Shown here: one piece after another, positions 1 through 7,022 of the stretch
How the letters are laid out: each line of letters begins with the position of its first letter
Numbering within the stretch: position 1 is the stretch's first letter
Assembly: GCA_003139975.1 (NCBI GenBank)
Contig: PLHN01000283.1
Coordinates: forward strand, 6,159 to 14,702
Length of the DNA stretch: 8,544 nt
Direction: 5' to 3'
Source of the DNA: Acidobacteriaceae bacterium
GTDB lineage: Bacteria; Acidobacteriota; Terriglobia; Terriglobales; Acidobacteriaceae
Translations under genes and position numbers: made by a program
The notes under the pieces: model-generated
Seen by the model: only the letters and a program-made list of their open reading frames with translations
Told to the model about the DNA's origin: nothing
The model's database searches: none

Positions 1-209
1 AACTGTGTCGTTGATACCAAGCTCGCGCCTGCCGTGATCGGAATTGCGCGCAGCGAACGAATCGTTTCCCGCGAGTTATTCGCAAACTCGCGGCAAGTCG
101 TGCAGGATTCCAGATGCACCGCGAGCCACGCTTGTTCCGTTCCCGAAATTTCCGCCGGACCGGACAGGGCGACCAGCAGCCGCGCACGTTCATGAAGATC
201 GGTGTTCAC
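1..209 (-). CDS. Putative zinc-finger anti-sigma factor, N-terminal part (runs off the window)
   Basis: Translated by hand on the minus strand from a GTG at 209. The GTG overlaps the sigma-factor stop codon as GTGA, so translation is probably coupled. About 69 residues are visible before the window edge, with no stop. They contain the H-x3-C-x2-C signature of zinc-binding anti-sigma (ZAS/zf-HC2) domains: His32, Cys36 and Cys39 in the segment HLESCTTC. In this family a short cytoplasmic zinc-binding domain holds the cognate ECF sigma factor at the membrane or in the cytosol until a signal releases it. The remainder, including any transmembrane segment or sensor domain, lies outside the window, so the signal cannot be guessed. 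Position and motif together make the anti-sigma role likely. A GTG start is inferred from the overlap and from the absence of an ATG nearby. Confidence 0.72.
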   Translation of the reverse strand, partial: MNTDLHERARLLVALSGPAEISGTEQAWLAVHLESCTTCREFANNSRETIRSLRAIPITAGASLVSTTQ

Positions 210-802
210 AAGCTTGCTCCTTTCAACCACGGTTCCAATGCGCTCAGGCCGCGATAGATCCGCGACTTTACTGTGCCCAGCGGGGCCCCGGTTACCTGAG
301 CAATCTCTTGGAGCGACATCCCTTCCTGGAAACGCAGCACCAAGGCCTCCCGGTATTCGGCCGCAATGCGCTCCATGCCGGCAGATATCTGTGCGTTCTG
401 CTCGCGTTGCACCGTCGCATCGAAGGCGGAGGGTTGGCCGGCGGCGGGGACCTCGAATGGGGGAGCATCGTCGTTGTCGGCCATGCTATCGAGGCTGGCT
501 GGTTGTTTGCGGCGTAGGTGATCAATGACCAGGTTGCGCGCGATCGTGAAAAGCCACGCGCTGAACTCGTGGCGCGCATCGTACTGGTGGCCACGTTCGA
601 GCACGCGAATCCACGTCTCCTGAAAAAGGTCCTCCGCCAGTTCGCGGCGGCCGGTCAGGGACACGAGATAGCGCAGAAGGCGGTGCTGGTACTTCTCGAT
701 GAGCTGGTCAAACAGATCGGGATCGCGGCGTTCGAGTCCACGAGCGATTCCGGTGTTTTCGTCCGCCATCGCGTTCACGAAATAACAGGTCGTCGCGTTC
801 AT
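206..802 (-). CDS. ECF-family RNA polymerase sigma factor
   Basis: Up to 198 residues, the usual size of an ECF sigma factor. Region 2 spans about residues 29-100, with the conserved run AEDLFQETWIRVLE and the -10-recognition stretch FSAWLFTIARNLVIDHLRR. Region 4 spans about residues 143-195, with a helix-turn-helix ending in APLGTVKSRIYRGL. There is no region 1 or 3, as expected for the group. The linker (about residues 100-142) is acidic and proline-rich. It should direct RNA polymerase to a small regulon and is probably restrained by the zinc-finger protein encoded immediately downstream with a 4-bp overlap. The start is uncertain: the ATG at 802 has no clear ribosome-binding site, and an ATG 11 codons in (MADENTG...) fits the usual N-terminus better. 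I see no convincing autoregulatory promoter upstream. Confidence 0.93.
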   Translation of the reverse strand: MNATTCYFVNAMADENTGIARGLERRDPDLFDQLIEKYQHRLLRYLVSLTGRRELAEDLFQETWIRVLERGHQYDARHEFSAWLFTIARNLVIDHLRRKQPASLDSMADNDDAPPFEVPAAGQPSAFDATVQREQNAQISAGMERIAAEYREALVLRFQEGMSLQEIAQVTGAPLGTVKSRIYRGLSALEPWLKGASL

Positions 803-1016
803 GCTAACGATAGATACGCGGGAAGGCTAAGAAAAGACGCAAGGCGCAGGCCGTAGATCTTCGTCTTCCGGTAAATCATTGAAACGGTTGAGAAACAATG
901 CCTTGCCATCTCGCGGGCTGGTTCCCATTTCCCGGCTGCTCATCCGAGTCAGCCATTAACGGAGAGGATGCGCGCGGAGCACGTGTCGAAGCCAAATTGG
1001 TAGGATCGAATCGGCC

Positions 1017-2582
1017 TTGCAGACTGCTAACAGCCCATTGTCGATTTCCGGTGAAGGACATCCCCCTTCGTCCTCCCACCGCCATCTCGCTCTTTGGCTT
1101 TTCGCGACCTTCCAGTTCTTCTACCTGCTGACTTCCACGGGACGCGTGCGCACGTCCGACGAGTACAACACTCTTTACACCACCGAAAGCCTGGTGCTGC
1201 ACGGGACGACGGCGGTGCCACAGGCCGTCGCGCTTCATAACTTTTACGGCCGGCCAGACGTGCATGGTCAGCCACGCGCGGCCTATCCGCCGGGGCAAGC
1301 GCTTCTGTGCATGCCGTGGTATGCGCTGGGGCAGTATGTGCTGGCGCGCATGCCCGGCGTTCCTCCCGAAGACACCGACCTGGTGGTGGCCTTCACCTCC
1401 TGCCTGAGCAGCGCCACGTTTTCCTCGTTGGCAGTGACATTTTTCTTTCTGCTGCTGGTTGGAATTGGCAGCCCGCTGCGTGCCGCGCTGATGGCAACGG
1501 CCATGCTCGGCCTCGCCACGCCGATCTTTGCCTATTCAGCATGGTTATTCTCCGAACCGCTATCAGCGGCGATGTTCACGGGTGTGGCTTGGCTGCTGTT
1601 CGCAAGAAACAACGATCCTGAAGACCTGCAGAATGGTAAGCCCATCTCGCTACCCACAGCAGCCATCGCCGGACTGATCCTCGGCCTGGCCACGCTTGTA
1701 CGCCCGACGAACGTGATTGCGGTCGCGGTCTTTGCCGTGGCCGTCATGATGAAGAATGGAGAAGCACGAGGGCGCGGCGCCCCCGCCGCGTTCGCGCTCT
1801 GCGCGGCATCGACGGTCGGAGTGGCAATCCTGCTGGCGCACAATGCGCTGCTTTTCGGTAGCCCGTTTGCCTTCGGCTATCCCGCCGCCGCCGAAGGTGC
1901 CAAGCGGCTGAACCGTTTCGAGACGCCCATCCTCAAAGGGCTCTATGGATTCCTGTTCTCTCCGGGCAAATCGGCATTCCTTTTTGCGCCGCCAATCATC
2001 CTTGCGCTGATCGGCCTCGGCGCGCTCTGGCGCCGTGACCGCGGCCTGGCGACCATCGCCATTCTGCTTCCGCTCGCCAACCTTTTCTTCTTCGCCAAGT
2101 ACTCGCAATGGGAGGGCGGATATTGTGTAGGCCCGAGATACGTGGTTCCGGCGCTGGTGCTGCTCTGCCTGGGCCTGGGCCCGGTTCTGGCCAACGCAGG
2201 CGCACGCATCAAGGTACTGTCCGTCGTGCTGCTGGTCGCAGGCGCGCTGGTGCAAGGCATCTCGCTCGCGACGAGTTTCATGGAAGACCAGGCTCCGCGC
2301 GGCCATTACTACGATGCCAATTGGACCTACCGCCTCGGTTACTCGCTTGCGGGACAGGTTCATCTTTTCTTCAAGTATCTCTCCAGCACCGAGCCGGCCC
2401 GGCTTGGCCTGGGCTGGGATCGCTGGTTTGTGTTTCTTGCCAAGGGAGGAATCTCCCGGGCCACATTAGCCGTGCTGGTCGCCGCCATGGCAGCGGGATT
2501 CGGCATCAGCGTTGTCGGCCTCGCAAAAAGCGCCGCCGCCGAGAATGAAAAGATGTCGCGCAAGATAGAATGTTCACAATGA
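1017..2582 (+). CDS. GT-C-type multi-pass membrane glycosyltransferase-like protein
   Basis: 521 residues, strongly hydrophobic, with roughly eleven predicted membrane segments; the first is at about residues 24-40. Several features match lipid-linked-sugar glycosyltransferases of the GT39/ArnT-like GT-C superfamily. An acidic pair, Asp48-Glu49, lies in the first extracytoplasmic loop (RTSDEYNTLY), followed by YPPGQ at 90-94. Further on come GLATLVRPTN around Arg229, FSPGKS around 315-319, and WEGGYCVGPRY at 365-375. Such enzymes move a sugar from a polyprenyl-phosphate carrier onto a protein, lipid or glycan outside the membrane; donor and acceptor cannot be told here. The start is a TTG: no in-frame ATG or GTG lies between the upstream in-frame stop (957-959) and this point, and the first internal Met (about residue 99) would remove the first membrane segment and acidic motif. 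The SD is weak (AGGA, 11 nt upstream). It is divergent from the sigma gene across 214 bp. Confidence 0.8.
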   Translation: MQTANSPLSISGEGHPPSSSHRHLALWLFATFQFFYLLTSTGRVRTSDEYNTLYTTESLVLHGTTAVPQAVALHNFYGRPDVHGQPRAAYPPGQALLCMPWYALGQYVLARMPGVPPEDTDLVVAFTSCLSSATFSSLAVTFFFLLLVGIGSPLRAALMATAMLGLATPIFAYSAWLFSEPLSAAMFTGVAWLLFARNNDPEDLQNGKPISLPTAAIAGLILGLATLVRPTNVIAVAVFAVAVMMKNGEARGRGAPAAFALCAASTVGVAILLAHNALLFGSPFAFGYPAAAEGAKRLNRFETPILKGLYGFLFSPGKSAFLFAPPIILALIGLGALWRRDRGLATIAILLPLANLFFFAKYSQWEGGYCVGPRYVVPALVLLCLGLGPVLANAGARIKVLSVVLLVAGALVQGISLATSFMEDQAPRGHYYDANWTYRLGYSLAGQVHLFFKYLSSTEPARLGLGWDRWFVFLAKGGISRATLAVLVAAMAAGFGISVVGLAKSAAAENEKMSRKIECSQ

Positions 2583-2696
2583 ATCCTCTCAGAGAATTGA
2601 TGCGCACCGTATCGCGGCCCTGTTAGAAGGGTTGCGGGGAAAGGTGCGCGGGACGGGCAACGCTGCACTTTTGGGGTTGTCGCGGCGACGCGGCTC

Positions 2697-3140
2697 ATGC
2701 TAGAAACGGCTATACAGGGAGCAATGAAAACGGCCGCTATGACTCTACGGAAAAAAGCGTCGAGAAGATCAGCTCGGAACGCTGACGTCATTATTCCGGA
2801 TAAGCTCTACTTCCGCATCGGCGAAGTGGCTCGGCTCTGCCGCCTTCCGGCCTATGTGCTGCGTTTCTGGGAAACGGAGTTTCCGCAGCTCAAGCCGGTA
2901 AAAAGCAGCACCGGCCAGCGGATGTACCGCAAGCGCGACGTGGAGTCGGTGGTGCGGATCAAGAAACTGCTTTACGAAGACGGTTTCACTATCGCCGGCG
3001 CGCGCGTGCAGCTTCGCGAGGATACAAAAACGGAGCGCAACCAATCGGCGCTGCCCTTCCCGATGAGTGCGACAACCAACGTCGCCTATCTGCGGAATGA
3101 GTTGCAGCAGATCCTGCACATCCTGTCGGCGCGTCACTGA
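2697..3140 (+). CDS. MerR-family transcriptional regulator
   Basis: 147 residues from the first ATG. A MerR-type winged helix-turn-helix occupies about residues 38-106: LYFRIGEVARLCRLP, then the YVLRFWETEFPQLKP wing with GQRMYRKRDVE, then the second helical part ending IAGARVQL. The rest is a short C-terminal tail with a predicted helix (LRNELQQILHIL) suited to dimerisation. There is no obvious effector domain or metal-binding cysteine cluster, so this belongs to the small housekeeping-type MerR proteins with unknown ligand. MerR proteins usually bind dyads at promoters with unusual spacer length. The N-terminal 35 residues are basic and low-complexity. The start could instead be the ATG at 2724 (preceded by AGGGAG, though only 2 nt away) or at 2739. 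It lies 114 bp after the membrane-protein gene, in the same direction. I see no terminator between them. Confidence 0.9.
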   Translation: MLETAIQGAMKTAAMTLRKKASRRSARNADVIIPDKLYFRIGEVARLCRLPAYVLRFWETEFPQLKPVKSSTGQRMYRKRDVESVVRIKKLLYEDGFTIAGARVQLREDTKTERNQSALPFPMSATTNVAYLRNELQQILHILSARH

Positions 3141-3208
3141 CACTTTGCGCTCTTGCGAGTTCAAGCCAGAACTTTCGCGTTTCAAACAGCCTTCCGCCCC
3201 ACTGGCTG

Positions 3209-3223
3209 CGATATCACATATCG
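3209..3223. promoter_or_regulatory. Perfect 15-bp dyad, possible operator
   Basis: CGATAT-CAC-ATATCG is a perfect 6-bp inverted repeat around a 3-nt centre. It sits in the 118-bp gap between the MerR gene and the hydrolase, just where the -35 region of the adjacent extended -10 promoter would fall. That position is typical of a repressor or activator site. The bound protein is unknown; the neighbouring MerR product is a candidate by proximity only. Confidence 0.35.
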
Positions 3224-3237
3224 TTCCCAATTTACTT

Positions 3238-3246
3238 TGCTATAAG
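3238..3246 (+). promoter_or_regulatory. Extended -10 promoter candidate for the hydrolase gene
   Basis: TGCTATAAG reads as an extended -10 element (TGn followed by TATAAG, 5 of 6 matches to TATAAT). No good -35 hexamer lies 16-18 bp upstream, which extended -10 promoters tolerate. Transcription would start near 3253, only about six nucleotides before the ATG at 3259. No Shine-Dalgarno sequence precedes that ATG, so the mRNA could be leaderless or nearly so. Confidence 0.35.
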
Positions 3247-3258
3247 GTTCGTAGACTC

Positions 3259-4386
3259 ATGTCATCTCGTTACGACCGTTGGATGTACGAGTGGGAAACC
3301 CGCCTCACGTCGGTGGACAACAACCGCGTGGTGCGTCCGCTCGACTGGGGCCTGGAATGGACCCGCAATTGGCCGGAGCGGAATGGCGGCCCCGCGTCCA
3401 CCGACTCGCGCGCTCTTCTCGAATATTTTTCACGCTTCAACGACCGCATCATCAAGACCAGCGACGACTTTTATTCCTACAGCACGCCCACGGATTTCCG
3501 CCTGGAGCGGCGCGAGATAAAAGTCTTCAGCACGCGCGAAATTCCCGACCCGAAGTTGGAAGAAAAAGTTCGCGGCACCTACGCCGACTTTCTGCGCTTC
3601 ACCTCGCCGGTCGAAAGCCCGTATCCAGAAAACAACCTGGCCAACGCGCGTTGGTTCCCGGCCCGCGGACGCCGCGCGGTTGTGCTTCTGCCACACTGGA
3701 ACTCCGACGCGTTCCATTACGCCAGCCTTTGTCAGGTGCTGAACTGGCTGGGCATTGCCGTCCTGCGCATCAGCATGCCCTATCACGACATCCGCCGTCC
3801 TCCGGAGATTGACCGCGCCGACTACGCCGTCTCCGCAAACATCGGGCGCACGCTCGATGCCACGCGGCAAGGTGTAATCGATGTGCGCTGCTGCCTTGAC
3901 TGGCTGGAGGCGCAGGGCTACAACCGCCTCGGCATTGTCGGCACGAGCCTGGGATCGTGCTACGCATTCATTGCGACGGCGCACGATCCGCGAATTCGCA
4001 TCGCGGCCTTCAATCACGCCTCGACATACTTTTCCGACGTCGTCTGGCACGGGCAATCGACGCGGCACATCCGTCAGGGGCTGGAGTCGTCGATAGGCGA
4101 GGAAGACCTGCGGCGCGTGTGGCGCGCGGTCAGCCCGGCCGTCTACTTCGATAAGTTCTCGCGCTGGCCGCGGCGTTCGCTCGTCATTTATGCGAAGTAC
4201 GACCTGACGTTCCTGCCCAAGTTTTCTGAGCAGATTGTGGCCGAGTTTGCCAGGCACAAGCTCGATCACAAGGTCGTTGTGCTGCCTTGCGGACACTACA
4301 CGATGGGCGAGACTCCATATAAATACATGGATGGCTGGCACCTGGCCAGTTTTCTGCGCACGGCATTCGAGACCGCGGATTGCTGA
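3259..4386 (+). CDS. Alpha/beta-hydrolase, ABHD18-like
   Basis: 375 residues from the ATG at 3259. The same frame stays open back to 3067, but a start there would overlap the MerR gene by 74 bp, so I prefer the ATG next to the -10 element. An alpha/beta-hydrolase core is clear. The nucleophile elbow is GTSLGS with Ser230. An acid candidate is Asp315 in YAKYDLTFLP, and the catalytic His is His346 in CGHYTMGE. The segment after strand 3, LLPHWN (about 143-148), could form the oxyanion hole. The stretch LRISMPYHDIRRPPE (about 172-186) resembles the ABHD18 (DUF2048) group. There is no signal peptide or membrane segment, so it should be cytoplasmic. The substrate is unknown, with an ester, lipid or peptide bond all possible. 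The roughly 115-residue N-terminal extension rich in Trp and Arg is not recognised. The fold is confident, the subfamily moderately so. Confidence 0.85.
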   Translation: MSSRYDRWMYEWETRLTSVDNNRVVRPLDWGLEWTRNWPERNGGPASTDSRALLEYFSRFNDRIIKTSDDFYSYSTPTDFRLERREIKVFSTREIPDPKLEEKVRGTYADFLRFTSPVESPYPENNLANARWFPARGRRAVVLLPHWNSDAFHYASLCQVLNWLGIAVLRISMPYHDIRRPPEIDRADYAVSANIGRTLDATRQGVIDVRCCLDWLEAQGYNRLGIVGTSLGSCYAFIATAHDPRIRIAAFNHASTYFSDVVWHGQSTRHIRQGLESSIGEEDLRRVWRAVSPAVYFDKFSRWPRRSLVIYAKYDLTFLPKFSEQIVAEFARHKLDHKVVVLPCGHYTMGETPYKYMDGWHLASFLRTAFETADC

Positions 4387-4411
4387 AGCCGCCACGAATT
4401 TCCGCTGCGAA

Positions 4412-4945
4412 CTATCGGAAGATGAAGGCGAGCGCGAGGAGAATTCCGAACGCCGCTCCCTGTTTCAGTTCCGACCAACCTAGTTTCTTCACATCCAGTG
4501 GTTCCGGCGGCCGAAAGAACCATCGTGTTCCCCGAAAAAGAGCCGGAAGAAAAGCGATAATAACCAGCAGCGGAGTCACCCGGCCAGCCGCCGCGAGTGC
4601 AAGCACGACACACAGCGCGACTTGGGTGAAGAAGAAAAATTTGCCCCGAACAGACTTCTGCGCGAACGTGCCGGCCCGCCCCGCGTGGATGCGCAACTGA
4701 ACGAAGTGGATCTGGTTCCACGCGAACAGCCAATTTGCCAACCACAAAACAAGCCCACGCGACCCGAGATGTCCCGGTTCGAGGTAGTAAGCGGCCGGCG
4801 AGGTGGCAGTCAAGCCAATCGCACCTGCCAGCTGTGACGGCAACCGCGCTTTCCGGCCAAGCCCGCGAAGCCCCGTTTGGACGACAAACGCCGAGACCGC
4901 GATCAATCCGATAAACAACAGTTGTAGGTTGCGTCCACGCCACAT
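4412..4945 (-). CDS. YwiC-like membrane protein, N-terminally truncated
   Basis: 177 residues from the ATG at 4945. It resembles the C-terminal two thirds of YwiC-like proteins: [20 protein letters not shown] (about residues 39-58), then [21 protein letters not shown], a basic loop, and two more hydrophobic segments around [13 protein letters not shown] and [14 protein letters not shown]. It ends with a short hydrophobic stretch. Full-length members are usually about 240-250 residues and begin with a Lys-Glu-His-Gly-type motif and membrane helices, which are absent here. The frame continues upstream of 4945, but only through the 3' half of the tRNA-Ser gene, which is not coding. So this is either a shortened functional protein or a remnant that lost its 5' end at the tRNA. 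No RBS is evident. It is convergent with the hydrolase gene, 25 bp away. The family's function is not established. Confidence 0.6.
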   Translation of the reverse strand: MWRGRNLQLLFIGLIAVSAFVVQTGLRGLGRKARLPSQLAGAIGLTATSPAAYYLEPGHLGSRGLVLWLANWLFAWNQIHFVQLRIHAGRAGTFAQKSVRGKFFFFTQVALCVVLALAAAGRVTPLLVIIAFLPALFRGTRWFFRPPEPLDVKKLGWSELKQGAAFGILLALAFIFR

Positions 4946-4988
4946 CAGCGCAATCAGGGAGGGTGTATCCGGCCGTGTGCAACCTGTA

Positions 4989-5078
4989 TGGCGGAGGGAG
5001 AGGGATTCGAACCCCCGGTACGGTTTCCCGTACATCGGTTTTCAAGACCGACTGTTTCAACCGCTCACACATCCCTCC
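4989..5078 (-). tRNA. tRNA-Ser(UGA), CCA encoded
   Basis: All arms fold. The 7-bp acceptor pairs GGAGGGA (from 5078) with TCCCTCC. There is a 3-bp D stem with the GAGCGGTTGAA loop and a 5-bp anticodon stem TCGGT/ACCGA around loop CTTGAAA. The anticodon TGA is at 5042-5044. A long class II variable arm TACGG-GAAA-CCGTA, typical of tRNA-Ser, and a T arm with loop TTCGAAT complete it. Discriminator G and a genomically encoded CCA (4989-4991) follow. It decodes UCA and, by wobble, other UCN codons. It stands alone, divergent from tdh. Its 3' end lies 44 bp from the shortened YwiC-like gene. Confidence 0.97.
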
Positions 5079-5115
5079 GCGCGGCTAGTTAAAGTTTACC
5101 AAGTCAAAGGATCAG

Positions 5116-5143
5116 TTGACAGATTAGCTCGCGGCGATATCCG
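5116..5143 (+). promoter_or_regulatory. Possible sigma70-type promoter for tdh
   Basis: A consensus -35 TTGACA at 5116-5121 is followed after 16 bp by TATCCG (5138-5143), which matches the -10 consensus at only its first three bases. If used, it would give a leader of roughly 210 nt before the tdh start. The weak -10 keeps this tentative. Confidence 0.28.
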
Positions 5144-5309
5144 AAAGGGCAACTCCTATGCTCTCCCGGCGGAAATCGACATATCAGCCGAGGATCGACC
5201 GATGGAAGCCCGTTTCATACTCGTGCCCTTCACTGCGATACCGGCTTGGTGTTACAACGATAGAGGAAACCCCGAAAAGGATGTCCGTCAGGCAGTCGAA
5301 GGCTTGGCA

Positions 5310-5336
5310 CGTGTGTCCGGGAAAGCCGGGCACGCG
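5310..5336 (+). other. Strong hairpin in the tdh leader
   Basis: Positions 5310-5320 pair with 5326-5336 as an 11-bp GC-rich stem (three G-U pairs) closed by a GAAAG loop. It ends 12 nt before the tdh Shine-Dalgarno sequence. No U-tract follows, so it is not a standard intrinsic terminator. It could stabilise the leader or be part of a larger RNA structure. I do not recognise any known riboswitch or T-box motif in 5144-5360, which otherwise holds no gene that I can support. Confidence 0.4.
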
Positions 5337-5360
5337 CGCGAAAGGATAAGGAAGGAACCT

Positions 5361-6395
5361 ATGAAGGCATTAGTGAAAAGCCGGCGTGAGCCCGGGCTCT
5401 GGCTGGAGGAAGTTCCGGAGCCGGAAATCGGCATTAATGACGTAAAAATTCGCGTATCTCTTACTGGAATCTGCGGAACCGACCTCCATATCTACCAATG
5501 GGACGATTGGGCGAAGGCCACCATCCCCGTCCCGCTCGTCATCGGCCACGAATTCGTCGGAGAAATCGTCGAGATCGGGAGCAACGTCGCCGATTATCGA
5601 GTCGGCGAACTCGTCAGCGGAGAAGGGCATGTAACTTGCGGGCGTTGCCGAAACTGTCTGGCGGGCCGCCGGCATTTGTGCGCGCATACCAAGGGAGTGG
5701 GAGTGAATCGCCCCGGCGCCTTCGCCGAATACATCGTTCTTCCCATGAGCAACATCTGGAAACACAATCCCAAGATCAACCCGGAGATCGCATCGATTTT
5801 CGATCCCTTCGGCAACGCGGTGCACACGGCATTGTCGTTCCCAGTGCTGGGAGAGGATGTATTAATCACGGGCGCCGGGCCCATTGGCCTGATGGCTGCT
5901 GCGGTCGTGCGGCACGCCGGTGCCCGCTACGTGGTCATCAGCGATCTGAATCCGGTTCGCTTGGCACTCGCGGAAAAAATGGGCGTTACGCTGGCCGTCG
6001 ATCCACGAAAAACGCCAATCCGTGAAGTGCAAAAGCAGCTTGGCATGCAAGAGGGATTCGATGTTGGCCTCGAGATGTCGGGTTCCCCTGCCGCCTTACG
6101 CGAAATGATCGCGAACATGAGCCATGGAGCGAAGATTGCCATGCTCGGCATTCCTTCCTCTGAAATGCCGATCGACTGGCACAGCGTGATCTTCAATATG
6201 CTGACCATCAAAGGCATCTACGGACGCGAGATGTATGAAACCTGGTACAAGATGACGGTGATGCTCGAGTCCGGCCTCGACATCACTCCCGTCATCACGC
6301 ACCGGTTTTCCTATCGAGATTTTGAGCAAGGTTTGAAAGCCATGGAAACCGGCGACGCGGGAAAGGTGATCCTGGATTGGCGCAACGTGTCCTGA
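5361..6395 (+). CDS. tdh: L-threonine 3-dehydrogenase
   Basis: 344 residues, close to the 341 of E. coli Tdh and similar along its whole length. It oxidises L-threonine to 2-amino-3-ketobutyrate with NAD+, the first step of the threonine-to-glycine (plus acetyl-CoA) route, in the cytosol. It is a zinc-dependent medium-chain dehydrogenase. Catalytic zinc ligands are Cys38, His63 and Glu64, with Thr40 and His43 as the proton relay. The structural zinc site is Cys93, Cys96, Cys99 and Cys107. The Tdh-typical stretch [13 protein letters not shown] is at 146-158. The Rossmann loop GAGPIG is at 171-176, and Asp195 at the end of the second strand indicates NAD preference. The frame is open far upstream, but the ATG at 5361 is chosen for its AAGGAAGG-type RBS (about 5349-5356) and its match to family N-termini. 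The usual partner kbl is not adjacent; the next gene is convergent. Confidence 0.97.
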   Translation: MKALVKSRREPGLWLEEVPEPEIGINDVKIRVSLTGICGTDLHIYQWDDWAKATIPVPLVIGHEFVGEIVEIGSNVADYRVGELVSGEGHVTCGRCRNCLAGRRHLCAHTKGVGVNRPGAFAEYIVLPMSNIWKHNPKINPEIASIFDPFGNAVHTALSFPVLGEDVLITGAGPIGLMAAAVVRHAGARYVVISDLNPVRLALAEKMGVTLAVDPRKTPIREVQKQLGMQEGFDVGLEMSGSPAALREMIANMSHGAKIAMLGIPSSEMPIDWHSVIFNMLTIKGIYGREMYETWYKMTVMLESGLDITPVITHRFSYRDFEQGLKAMETGDAGKVILDWRNVS

Positions 6396-6450
6396 GTGTG
6401 CAATTGCGTTCAGGGGCGGGTGGCGTTAGCGCTGCGCCCAAACGCTTAAA

Positions 6451-7008
6451 TCAGGGTTTGTGCATTTCGCGGGAATGCGTTTTCGGGGGCGCGGTTTTGT
6501 AGTCTTCGGATTTGCCGCGCGGGATGCTTAACGTTTTCCACTGCTCAGAGCGCAGGTGCTTGGCTAGGAACACGATCTGGCCGATGTGTTGGGCGTAGTG
6601 GGCGAGGGCGCGGTTTAGGGCCTGCAGAACGGTGTGCGGCTCCTGGCGAATCGTCACCGTGCGGTACACATCTTCCGGCTTGAGCGAGTCGAGCGTAGAG
6701 AAAATCTGTGCCCAGCCCTCTTCCCACCAGCGCATAACCTCTCCGCGAGCGGTGGTGGTGGAGATTTCGAATTCGCGGTCGCGGAAGCGGTCGGGCTTTT
6801 CGCCGTCGGAGGTCAGAAAGTCAGTGAAGCGGGAGCGGGCGTTGCCGGCGATGTGGTTGACGAGGACGGCGATGGAATTCGATTCTGGATCAAGCGTGGT
6901 AAAGAAGTCTTTGTCTTCGAGTTGTGCCATGGCTGATTCGGCCATGCGCTTGTGGCCGCGCAACTGGCGGCGGATTTCGTCGAGGTAGTGGGCGGCAAGG
7001 TCGGCCAT
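6451..7008 (-). CDS. DUF1572 / DinB-like four-helix-bundle protein
   Basis: 185 residues, the normal size for the DUF1572 branch of the DinB/YfiT superfamily. The N-terminal helix LAAHYLDEIRRQLRGHKRM and the segment SIAVLVNHIAGNARSRFTDF are typical. Three histidines form the expected metal site: His52 in the NHIAG helix and His137/His141 in AHYAQHIGQIV. Family members bind a divalent metal in a four-helix bundle. Several act as thiol-dependent transferases, but for DUF1572 proteins the reaction is unknown. The C-terminal 20 residues are basic and probably disordered. The ATG at 7008 has no clear RBS. It lies downstream of the FGE-like gene on the same strand, separated by a 101-nt foldback that may decouple them. 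It is convergent with tdh, with 55 bp between; this gap holds a weak GC hairpin without a U-tract. Confidence 0.85.
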   Translation of the reverse strand: MADLAAHYLDEIRRQLRGHKRMAESAMAQLEDKDFFTTLDPESNSIAVLVNHIAGNARSRFTDFLTSDGEKPDRFRDREFEISTTTARGEVMRWWEEGWAQIFSTLDSLKPEDVYRTVTIRQEPHTVLQALNRALAHYAQHIGQIVFLAKHLRSEQWKTLSIPRGKSEDYKTAPPKTHSREMHKP

Positions 7009-7022
7009 AAGAAATTCTACTG

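Noticed and set aside
968..1003. Eleven-codon ORF with a GGAGAGG just before its ATG, upstream of the membrane glycosyltransferase-like gene
   Set aside because: The SD is too close to the ATG, and such short frames arise easily by chance; there is no evidence of a leader peptide.
1650..2363. Minus-strand 237-codon frame opposite the membrane glycosyltransferase-like gene
   Set aside because: Charged, low-complexity translation typical of an antisense shadow; the plus frame has clear membrane segments and family motifs.
2583..2696. Possible structured RNA between the membrane-protein gene and the MerR gene (GTTGC/GCAAC pairing)
   Set aside because: Only short, competing stems and no recognised motif or U-tract.
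3430..4395. Long minus-strand open frame of 321 codons opposite the hydrolase gene
   Set aside because: It is the antisense shadow of a GC-rich gene; its translation has no recognisable domain, while the plus strand has a full catalytic triad.
4946..5035. Extension of the YwiC-like frame upstream to 5035 (N-terminus reading [16 protein letters not shown])
   Set aside because: This stretch is mostly the 3' half of tRNA-Ser read as protein, a common gene-calling artefact; the ATG at 4945 is the first plausible start outside the tRNA.
5086..5107. Minus-strand promoter for tRNA-Ser (TTGACT and TAACTA)
   Set aside because: The two boxes are only 10 bp apart, which does not fit sigma70 spacing; no better pair was found.
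4803..5360. N-terminal extension of the tdh frame by 186 codons
   Set aside because: It crosses the tRNA gene on the other strand and has no similarity to Tdh; the ATG at 5361 has a good RBS and matches the family N-terminus.
6413..6440. GC-rich hairpin between the convergent tdh and DinB-like genes as a bidirectional terminator
   Set aside because: Only a 5-bp outer stem (GGGCG/CGCCC) with an imperfect interior and no T-tract on either side; too weak to call.
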